This document shows, one piece after another, positions 57,661 to 64,000 of a stretch of 64,000 bases of DNA. A program made the position numbers and the translations under genes. How positions within the stretch are numbered: the first letter of the stretch is position 1; every line of letters starts with the position of its first letter. The notes under the pieces were generated by a model. It saw only the letters and a list, made by a program, of their open reading frames with translations, did no database searches and had not been told where the DNA came from. Location of the stretch: assembly GCA_965226245.1 (NCBI GenBank), contig CBDDCL010000015.1, positions 1,488,001 through 1,552,000 of the forward strand, given 5' to 3'. Source of the DNA: CBDCYS01 sp965226245. GTDB lineage: Bacteria; Acidobacteriota; Terriglobia; Bryobacterales; UBA6623.

Positions 57661-59458
57661 CCTGAATTATGCACAGGTTCGGCGTAGCCATCGCCGATGG
57701 AGTTGTGGCGGTAGCGGCAGTCGTGTCAACTCAGTGATTTAGCAAGTCGTCTTTTCTGCTGTTTCCTTCCCGGTTTGAGCCGCCTCCCAATTCCGGGCGG
57801 GCAAAAGCGGGCTCGCAAACGGCATGTTCCCAGTAGCTTGCGGCCCGTGCATAAAATTCTATGCGCAGCGCCCCTCAACGCAGCGCACCCTCCACCACCG
57901 GCGCGCAGCTCGATCCCGGCGGCGCCATCGCCCGCAGCCGCCGCATCAGCCGCTCGAACAGGCCCTGCTCCTGGTACTGATCGCTGTAGCTGATGCCCGT
58001 TCTGCCGGCATGCCGCCAGATCTTGGCCGCCACGAACAGAAAGCGCAGCCGCGCCGTCGCCAGGGTGGTGTGGCGCAGCTTCTCCGGGGTGGCGTCGGCT
58101 TCGCGCTGGAACAGCAGCAGCCAGCAGTTGAGGTTGTAGGCCAGCATGACCAACTGAAAGTGATTGCGGTTCATGTCAAAGCGGCGCGAAGGATGGGCCG
58201 CCAGCCCGGCGTCGTTGTTGGCTTCTTTGATGAGGTTCTCCGCCCCAGCCCGCTGGTTGTAAAACCACGCCACCGCCGCGATCGGCTCGGTGAGGTTGGT
58301 GACGAACACGCGGTAGGTGTAAGCGCTGGTTGCAAACAACTGATATTGCTCGACTTCGTCGGTTTCCGGCTCCTTTTCATAACGTAGCGCGACAAAGCGG
58401 CAGGCCCTGCCCCAGCCTTGCGGCTGGTAGAGGAATTCGCACTCCGCCGCAGCGTCGCTGTGGGGCGAGGGCTTCCATTCCGCTTGCTGCAACTGCTCGA
58501 CCAGTCGCCTGGTCTTGCGCGCCACGATGACGAACTGACAATGCGCTTGTTCGTAGGCTGCCACCGCTTCCCAGCAATAAAAGCCGGAATCGGCCCGCGC
58601 CAAGATCCGCTTCACACTGGCCGGCAAAGCCTGGAAAGCACTTTCGAGGTGCGCCGCGATCTCTTTGCCCGTGGGCCGGTCGCCATTGTGCAACCCGCCC
58701 ATCAGGTATTCGCGCGTCTCGGCCAGGAAGGTCAGTATCGGCTGGTAGCTGCGCTTGCCCTTGTTCTTGGGGTTGTAGCTCTTGCGCCCGCCCATCTGCT
58801 GGCCGTAGAGGGTGTGCACGGTGGTGTCGGTGTCCAGCGTCACCGTGGTCAACCGCACGTTGGCCGCCGCCCAGGCTCGTTCGCGCAGTTGGCGCTGCAT
58901 CGACAGGATCTGCCGCGCCACGTTGAGATGCAGCGAGGCCAGAAAGCGCCACAGCGTGGATTGCGGCGGCAGCCGCGTCACTTGCAAGATGCCGGTCAGG
59001 ATGGGGTCGCGCGCGATGAAGCGGAGTTGGTTGAGCCGCGCAAAGCCGACATAGAGGCCCAGCACGAGGGCCAGCACAAACTGGTAGAGGCTCATCACAC
59101 GGGTGATTCGTTTGACGCTGAGGGTTTGTTCCAGCAGCTCTTGGAAGCCGAGTTTTTCGAGCAGGGTGGCGACCGGCAGCAGGCCGCCGTAGGGAGTCAG
59201 ATTCTTGCCGCGGAAGTGATAGGGCGTGGAAGCCCCGATTTTATTGGGCTGCGGAGCCGTCGCGCCGCGGCCTTGTTTGGCGGGGTTTTTGGAGCTATGC
59301 TGTTTTCGCTTGGTAACCATTTGGGTGACCTCCTTGGGGTTGGCTGGCGAAGCTGAAATCTTTGCCAGCCTACCTTATTACCCCATGTTTTCGGGGGTCG
59401 CCCAATGGTCCCTCGCGGCACAGCCCTCCTCAGGTGTACCCGCAGTGCATAATTCAGG
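57661..59458 (-). mobile_element. IS1380-family insertion sequence, copy B
   Basis: 1,798 bp, with the same ends and orientation as copy A. TGATA is duplicated on both sides (57656-57660, 59459-59463). It lies just upstream of the HsdR-like gene. The A and B copies differ by only a handful of bases. Confidence 0.93.
57875..59320 (-). CDS. IS1380-family transposase, copy B
   Basis: 481 residues, identical in protein sequence to copy A (46660-48105). The gene differs by about four silent substitutions, for example at 58355 and 58510. Conservation of the protein with silent changes suggests selection or mutation after a fairly recent transposition. Confidence 0.94.
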   Translation of the reverse strand: MVTKRKQHSSKNPAKQGRGATAPQPNKIGASTPYHFRGKNLTPYGGLLPVATLLEKLGFQELLEQTLSVKRITRVMSLYQFVLALVLGLYVGFARLNQLRFIARDPILTGILQVTRLPPQSTLWRFLASLHLNVARQILSMQRQLRERAWAAANVRLTTVTLDTDTTVHTLYGQQMGGRKSYNPKNKGKRSYQPILTFLAETREYLMGGLHNGDRPTGKEIAAHLESAFQALPASVKRILARADSGFYCWEAVAAYEQAHCQFVIVARKTRRLVEQLQQAEWKPSPHSDAAAECEFLYQPQGWGRACRFVALRYEKEPETDEVEQYQLFATSAYTYRVFVTNLTEPIAAVAWFYNQRAGAENLIKEANNDAGLAAHPSRRFDMNRNHFQLVMLAYNLNCWLLLFQREADATPEKLRHTTLATARLRFLFVAAKIWRHAGRTGISYSDQYQEQGLFERLMRRLRAMAPPGSSCAPVVEGALR

Positions 59459-59607
59459 TGATACATCTGTCGCGATCGGGAGCGCAAGCAGCTTTAGCCT
59501 GAAAAGGCCAACTCCAAGAGGGCGAGAGTAGTGAGAAATTGGAGAAACCGGGGGGAAACTAGATACAGTTTAGTACAGTTTCTCTGTCCCGATCTTATCA
59601 AGGCTCC

Positions 59608-61419
59608 TCACCGCCCTGTCAACTCCACAAGCCACAATGTCATCGAGGGCACATAGGTAATCAGCAGCACCGCTACCAGCAGGATCGCAACATAGGGCAG
59701 CGTTGAGCGGTAAACCTCCGTCAGCGGCTTCTCGAACCGGAACGACGAGAGGAACAGATTCTCTCCCATCGGCGGCATTAGGTAACCCAGTTCCATGTTC
59801 GCCAGGAAAATAATTCCCAAATGCGTGGGATCAATGCCGTAAGCCTGCGCCATGGGGTAGATCAGGGGTACGACCACGATGATTGCGGAGTAAATGTCCA
59901 TCAGCGCGCCCACGATAATCAGAAACACGTTCAGCGCCAACAGAAACACCAGCGGGGATTCGATATGGGCTTGCACCCAGTCGAGCGCCTGCATGGGGAC
60001 TTCGGCCAAGATCAGGTAGTTGGTGAACCCCAGCGCGACACTCAGGATGATCATGAATCCGCCGACCAGGGTGGCGCACTCAACGAACACCCCAGGCAGT
60101 TCCCGCCGCACGCTTAAATCGCGATGGACCAGACACCCGATGACCAGCGAATAGATCACGGTCAGGGCGGCGGCTTCCACAAGGGTCGTGAGCCCGCCAA
60201 AAAAGGTTCCCAAGATGACCACCGGCAGCAGCAATTCCCACTTCGCTTCCCACACGGCCGTAGCCGCGGCGCCCATCTGAAAGGGTGTACGCCGGGCTCC
60301 ATGGAACCATCCTTTCTGAGCGCCCCAGGCCGCCACGCACAGCACCAGCAATATCCCGGGCAGGAGTCCGCCGATGAACAACCGATCGATGGGCTCATTG
60401 GCGTAGTAGCCGTAGAGAATCACCGGCAGGCTGGGGAAGAACAGCAGCCCGATCGAACCCGACACAGTCACCAGTCCCACGGAGGTCCGCTCGGGGTAGC
60501 CCGCCCCGATGAGCACGGGCAGCAGCAGCCCGCCCATCGAAAGGATGGTGATCCCGGAAGCTCCGGTCAGTGGCGTGAAAAATGCCAGCACGCAAGTCGT
60601 GACGATCGCCAGCCCCCCGGGCATCCAGCCGAACAACGCGGTAAACAGATTCATCAGCCGCTTGCTGGCCCCGCCTTCGGCAAGAATGTACCCGCCCAGC
60701 GCGAAAAGCGGGATCGCGGGCAGCATCGGAGAAGAAGTCAGGCGATACGTTTCCCCAGGCACCGCGTTGGCCGGCGAACCATCGTAGAAAAACAACAACA
60801 GCGCCGCTCCCGCGATCGCCGTGAAGATCGGCATGCCCAATGCCGTTGCCGCTACGATGAGCAGACCCAACGGCAACACCAGATCGATTTCTTCCAGCCC
60901 CGGGAGCAGCCCGAATACGATCGGCACGCCAAGCCCCAGCGCGGTGAGCAATTTGTCCCTCAGCCGCTCCCCAGAGTGCCAGATCAGACGGCCCGTCATC
61001 ACGGAGAAGCAGACAGGCATGGCCGCCAGAAAAACCCATAGCGGGATACCCCAAGCAACGACGTCACCGGCCTCGCGTTCGATTTGCAGCAGGTCCCAGC
61101 TCGCGAAAAACAGGCAAGCGGTCACGCCTGTCGCCAGCGCCGATGTTGCGGTCCTGGCCACGCGCCGGAACCGCTCGGGAAGAAAGCTTTGGGTGGAGAG
61201 CGCCAGGTGACGATCGGACCGGGATGCCAGGGCGGCGCCGGCGAGCGCGATCCAAAGTGTCAGGTGCTGAACCAGCGGGATGGAGCCGGAGATGCTGCGC
61301 CCCAAAATCTCGCGGGAAGCGACTTCCATCATCGGCAGCGCCGCCATGGCTGCCAGGATCGCGATCGAGATCCAGTTCTCGATGCGGCCCAAAGGCGTCG
61401 GTCGCGCGGCTTGCTCCAT
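59608..61419 (-). CDS. TRAP transporter fused small and large permease (DctQ-DctM, TatQM-like)
   Basis: A 603-residue membrane protein. Residues 1-160 are a DctQ-type four-helix subunit (IENWISIAILAAMAALPMME, VQHLTLWIALAGAALASRSD). Residues 170-603 are a DctM-type permease of about 12 helices (LPLGLLIVAATALGMPIFTA, GGYILAEGGASKRLMNLF, TPLTGASGITILSMGGLLLP). The ending PPMGENLFLSSFRFEKPLTE is typical of DctM. It works with the binding protein at 61501 to take up a solute using an ion gradient. 81 bp with hairpins separate it from dctP. Confidence 0.93.
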   Translation of the reverse strand: MEQAARPTPLGRIENWISIAILAAMAALPMMEVASREILGRSISGSIPLVQHLTLWIALAGAALASRSDRHLALSTQSFLPERFRRVARTATSALATGVTACLFFASWDLLQIEREAGDVVAWGIPLWVFLAAMPVCFSVMTGRLIWHSGERLRDKLLTALGLGVPIVFGLLPGLEEIDLVLPLGLLIVAATALGMPIFTAIAGAALLLFFYDGSPANAVPGETYRLTSSPMLPAIPLFALGGYILAEGGASKRLMNLFTALFGWMPGGLAIVTTCVLAFFTPLTGASGITILSMGGLLLPVLIGAGYPERTSVGLVTVSGSIGLLFFPSLPVILYGYYANEPIDRLFIGGLLPGILLVLCVAAWGAQKGWFHGARRTPFQMGAAATAVWEAKWELLLPVVILGTFFGGLTTLVEAAALTVIYSLVIGCLVHRDLSVRRELPGVFVECATLVGGFMIILSVALGFTNYLILAEVPMQALDWVQAHIESPLVFLLALNVFLIIVGALMDIYSAIIVVVPLIYPMAQAYGIDPTHLGIIFLANMELGYLMPPMGENLFLSSFRFEKPLTEVYRSTLPYVAILLVAVLLITYVPSMTLWLVELTGR

Positions 61420-61442
61420 TCAAATGCCTTGTGTCGAGGCGA

Positions 61443-61486
61443 TGTCGCCAGGAATGGCGACACGGCACGCAAGAATGCGCGCGCCA
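61443..61486. repeat. Two short hairpins, second copy of the 25099-25141 pair
   Basis: TGTCGCCA-GGAA-TGGCGACA and GGCACGC-AAGAA-TGCGCGCGCC, in the same order as at 25099-25141. It lies inside the TRAP operon between dctP and dctQM, where it may tune relative expression. Confidence 0.8.
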
Positions 61487-61500
61487 CGTCGCCACGCTGT

Positions 61501-62526
61501 TCAGTCTCCTTTGGACTTGCGGTATTCGTCGCGCAAACGCTTCACCTCATCAAATAAATCCGCGGGGCAATAGCTGCCGCGAAGCTTGGGGTAGATCGCC
61601 TCGACCTCCGACTGCCAGGCGGCCCGGCCCGCTTCGTCGAGCTGGACCACGTTGAGTCCCTTCTTCTTCATCTGCACGATCGAGTCGGGGCCCAGCCTGC
61701 GAATTTCGCCGCGAAGCTTGGCGCCTGCCTCCCGTCCGGCCTTGAGCATCTCGTCCCGGTACTGCTCGGGGACGCGATCCCACGCTTGTTTGCTGACAAC
61801 AACGCCCCCGATCAGAGGCGCGAGCTTGAGGTCCAGCATGTTGGGAGCCTGCGTATAAGAGCGATTAAACAACGCGAACAGCGGCGGCACGTCGAAGGCA
61901 TCGATCATGCCCGTCTGCAGTGACGTCAGCATGTCCGTGGCGGAAAGAGGAACGACATTGAACCGAAACGATTTCCAGAGCTTTTCGGTCTCGGCGTCGC
62001 CGGCCGACGTAAACAGCCGCATCCGGCGAATGTCATCGAGAGTCCGCGCAGGCTTCTTGGTAAAAAAGTGCACCCACCCAGCGTCGGTCCAAAACAATAC
62101 TTTGTGCTTGATTCCTTGAGACTCGATCCGCTGCTCCAGCTTCGGGGTAATGCGGTCGCGTACATAATCGAGTTCTTCGTAGGAGTCGAACATCAAAGGA
62201 ATCTGCAACGCCGCGACTCCTCCGTCAATGCGCGACAACCCGTTGGCGGACAGCGCCACGGCCTGGATTCGGCCGGCCCGCACCTGCCGCACCATCTCGG
62301 TTTCATCGCCAAGCACGCCGCCGGGATAGATGCGCAGGTCCACTTCGCCGCCCGATATTCGCCGCCATTCTTGACGCAAGTAAAGCAGCGTGTCGTGCCA
62401 AGCCGAACCCTTCGGTACGATCGTGCCAAGGCGTATGGTGGTCTTGCCTTGCAAAGGGACCGCAGCCGCCCAGCACAGCGTGAGCAAAAGAAGCGAAGCG
62501 GTTCTTGAGGCCCGCCGGTTGGTCAT
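61501..62526 (-). CDS. TRAP transporter solute-binding protein (DctP/TatP-like)
   Basis: A 341-residue periplasmic binding protein. Residues 1-28 form a signal peptide (TASLLLLTLCWAAAVPLQG). It continues with IRLGTIVPKGSAWHDTLLYL, and FWTDAGWVHFFTKKPARTLD and LSATDMLTSLQTGMIDAFDV match the DctP fold; the conserved ligand Arg is probably in DIRRMRLFTSAGD. The ATG overlaps the TatT-like gene stop by 4 bp. The ligand is not predictable; partnership with TatT suggests hydrophobic molecules. Confidence 0.92.
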   Translation of the reverse strand: MTNRRASRTASLLLLTLCWAAAVPLQGKTTIRLGTIVPKGSAWHDTLLYLRQEWRRISGGEVDLRIYPGGVLGDETEMVRQVRAGRIQAVALSANGLSRIDGGVAALQIPLMFDSYEELDYVRDRITPKLEQRIESQGIKHKVLFWTDAGWVHFFTKKPARTLDDIRRMRLFTSAGDAETEKLWKSFRFNVVPLSATDMLTSLQTGMIDAFDVPPLFALFNRSYTQAPNMLDLKLAPLIGGVVVSKQAWDRVPEQYRDEMLKAGREAGAKLRGEIRRLGPDSIVQMKKKGLNVVQLDEAGRAAWQSEVEAIYPKLRGSYCPADLFDEVKRLRDEYRKSKGD

Positions 62527-63527
62527 GGTGTCTCTCCTGTAGCGGCCAGAGGTTCATCCTCTAGGATCAAGTCATCGGTGCGGTCGAGCAGTCTCCGAGC
62601 CCGGCGGTGGGCCAGCAGATTCACCAGCCGCTTCTCGGGAAACTCCTCGGGGTCGACGGCCAAGGCTTTGTTGACTAGCGAAGTGAACTCCGCCCGGTTT
62701 TGTTTGGGAACCGAGACGGCTTCGGCGTAACCCAAATGCAGGCTGGCGCTCTTGCCTCCGGATAGCTGCAGGGCTCTGTCGTAGTGTCGCCGCATGGCGT
62801 CGTAGTCGGTCGCGCCGGGTTTGGTGGATTCCAGTTGAATTGCGAACTCGTGCAGGGCGCCGTCGTCCCAACTTGGGTCCAGCTCGATGGCGCGGTCGAG
62901 CAAGGCCTCCACTTCTGGCAGACGCGCCAGCATGGCCGCATCGTTTCTTGCAACCGAAATGGCGAGTCCCAGCGAGGCCGCCGTCCAATAGAGCAGAGGC
63001 ACGTCCTGGCGCTTCCTTTTCTTGTTGTCGACGACGTTTACCGCCGCCGAGGGATCGGACACCAGCCGCGCGCCCAACTCCGGGTAGGACACCTCGAGGC
63101 CCCGCAGCCCGTAGCGAAAAGCCCGCAAATACAGCTTGCGGGCACGCACTCGAAGCGCCCGTGCGCGGTCCAGGTCTTCGTCCTCGGCCAGCTCCGCCTC
63201 CCAATCGACGTAGGCAAACGAGTAGAGCACAAACCCGCGGCTGGCCGTCAGCAGCAGGCCGCGATGCTTCGGCGACTCGGCAAGCAGTGTTTCAATGAAC
63301 TTCAGACCGAAAGGCAGCGCCGAGCCGACCAGTTCGATGTCCTCGTCGGTTTCATAAATAGACGGGCCGGAAGACAGCGCGTCGCCGACCTTGTTGATAG
63401 CGTACCTCTTGAGCGAGCAGCCTGCCCCGAGCAGGCAAGCCGCCAAAGCAATTACGAGATATTTGCGTCGAAGTATTGTCAAGTTATTTCTGGTATGAGC
63501 TTCCCGTTCAGATCGTAACAGACTCAT
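62523..63527 (-). CDS. TatT-like lipoprotein of a TRAP transporter (TPR-type)
   Basis: A 334-residue lipoprotein whose lipobox LLGAGCSLKRYAINKVGDAL matches the TatT (TP0956) family start, with lipid at C37. The rest is all-helical, with TPR-like segments (PEVEALLDRAIELDPSWDDG, YDAMRRHYDRALQLSGGKSA, VNKALAVDPEEFPEKRL). In Treponema, TatT forms a complex with TatP, and the TRAP permease is fused TatQM: the same gene order is seen here. The signal region is long if ATG 63527 is used; a later start near 63480 is possible. Confidence 0.85.
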   Translation of the reverse strand: MSLLRSEREAHTRNNLTILRRKYLVIALAACLLGAGCSLKRYAINKVGDALSSGPSIYETDEDIELVGSALPFGLKFIETLLAESPKHRGLLLTASRGFVLYSFAYVDWEAELAEDEDLDRARALRVRARKLYLRAFRYGLRGLEVSYPELGARLVSDPSAAVNVVDNKKRKRQDVPLLYWTAASLGLAISVARNDAAMLARLPEVEALLDRAIELDPSWDDGALHEFAIQLESTKPGATDYDAMRRHYDRALQLSGGKSASLHLGYAEAVSVPKQNRAEFTSLVNKALAVDPEEFPEKRLVNLLAHRRARRLLDRTDDLILEDEPLAATGETP

Positions 63528-63621
63528 CCTCAACGTTCCGCTCTGTGCTTCCATTCAGCCGAAGTCCACGTATTCATGCCTTCCAGACTAGATCCAGAAT
63601 CGGGAATCGTCAACGGCTTGC

Positions 63622-63643
63622 GTGACAGTTTCTGAACTGTCAC
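63622..63643 (+). promoter_or_regulatory. Operator palindrome between the TRAP operon and gntR-type gene
   Basis: GTGACAGTT-TCTG-AACTGTCAC lies in the divergent intergenic region, 17 bases before ATG 63660. It is a likely binding site of the encoded GntR regulator, which would control itself and perhaps the TRAP operon. Confidence 0.55.
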
Positions 63644-63659
63644 AATCTTGTCGGCTGCC

Positions 63660-64000
63660 ATGGGCCTCAACATTCGCATCAGCAAGGAGGGTAACGTTCC
63701 GCTCCACGAGCAACTGGCAGCCCAGATCGTTCTGTTGATCGGCAGCGGCAAGCTCAAGCCCGGCGACGCACTGCCGAGTTCTCGCGAGCTGGAGTCGTGG
63801 CTGGGAATTCATCGCAACACAGTCTCTCAGGCTTATCAGGACCCGATTCTGAACTTGCTGGTCGAGAAGAAGCATGGGAAGCGCCTCGCTGTCCGGCACC
63901 GGCGCTCTCAGGTTGGAGAGCCCATCGACAACCTGATCGACTCGTTCTTGGTGGAGGCCCGGCAGCGCGGCTACACACTGAAGGAGCTTTCTCGAAAGCT
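63660..64000 (+). CDS. GntR-family regulator (YtrA-like), partial at right edge
   Basis: 113 codons are visible and the frame runs off the window. The winged helix-turn-helix shows the GntR signature: PLHEQLAAQIVLLIGSGKLK, PGDALPSSRELESWLGIHRN, TVSQAYQ. The usual arrangement AYxxLxxxGL is changed to AYQDPILNLLVEKKHGKRLA. After residue 75 the sequence does not resemble a UTRA or FadR domain, suggesting a YtrA-like or unusual effector domain. It is divergent from the TRAP operon. Confidence 0.8.
   Translation, partial: MGLNIRISKEGNVPLHEQLAAQIVLLIGSGKLKPGDALPSSRELESWLGIHRNTVSQAYQDPILNLLVEKKHGKRLAVRHRRSQVGEPIDNLIDSFLVEARQRGYTLKELSRK

Overview
The window looks like GC-rich chromosomal DNA from an acidobacterium of the Solibacter/Bryobacter group. 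The evidence is a 1,144-residue secreted protein ending in the Solibacter-type C-terminal domain (TIGR03437-like), a Ser/Thr kinase fused to a TolB-like propeller, a secreted PQQ dehydrogenase paired with a CX4CH cytochrome c, and very many dispersed hairpin repeats. Both strands are used, and most housekeeping genes sit in tightly overlapping operons (ATGA or GTGA junctions).

Layout. 1-2.3 kb: PQQ dehydrogenase plus cytochrome c, cut by the left edge. 2.4-3.9 kb: a tandem duplication carrying an AbrB/PIN toxin-antitoxin module and the 3' end of waaC. 3.7-9.0 kb: an LPS core operon (waaA-lpxK fusion, waaF, a degenerate RfaE2-like gene, waaC). 9.8-12.0 kb: a group II intron lodged in a hairpin repeat. 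12.3-18.3 kb: a lactonase, two CmcI-like genes, a membrane protein and a 2OG oxygenase, broken by an IS1595 element, a 17-bp scar and an IS1380-derived relic. 19-23.2 kb: the Solibacter-type secreted protein and a MOSC protein. 23.4-24.4 kb: a second IS1595 copy. 25.3-30.6 kb: a GNAT/DUF1778 module with a frameshifted antitoxin, thrB, a U32-like protein, a Fic protein and vapBC. 30.8-35.4 kb: a zinc-ribbon membrane protein, an ABC auxiliary lipoprotein and the kinase. 35.4-40.8 kb: MITEs, ISKra4 and IS3. 40.8-46.5 kb: a Thr/Ser dehydratase, an LptF-LptG fusion, a frameshifted FecR-like gene, a GDPD and a BON protein hit by IS1380. 48.3-52.5 kb: the phoH-ybeY-corC-era operon. 52.7-59.5 kb: a DUF1499 gene, a two-gene IS with a HARE-HTH partner, an RND efflux relic, an HsdR-like nuclease and a second IS1380. 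59.6-64 kb: a TatT-type TRAP transporter operon with a divergent GntR regulator.

Two themes stand out. First, envelope genes occur as unusual fusions (WaaA-LpxK, LptF-LptG, DctQ-DctM). Second, the region is being actively reshaped by mobile DNA: at least six IS copies or relics, a group II intron and at least two MITE families. Target-site duplications are readable in most cases, so several broken genes can be reconstructed. No tRNA, rRNA or CRISPR array was recognised.
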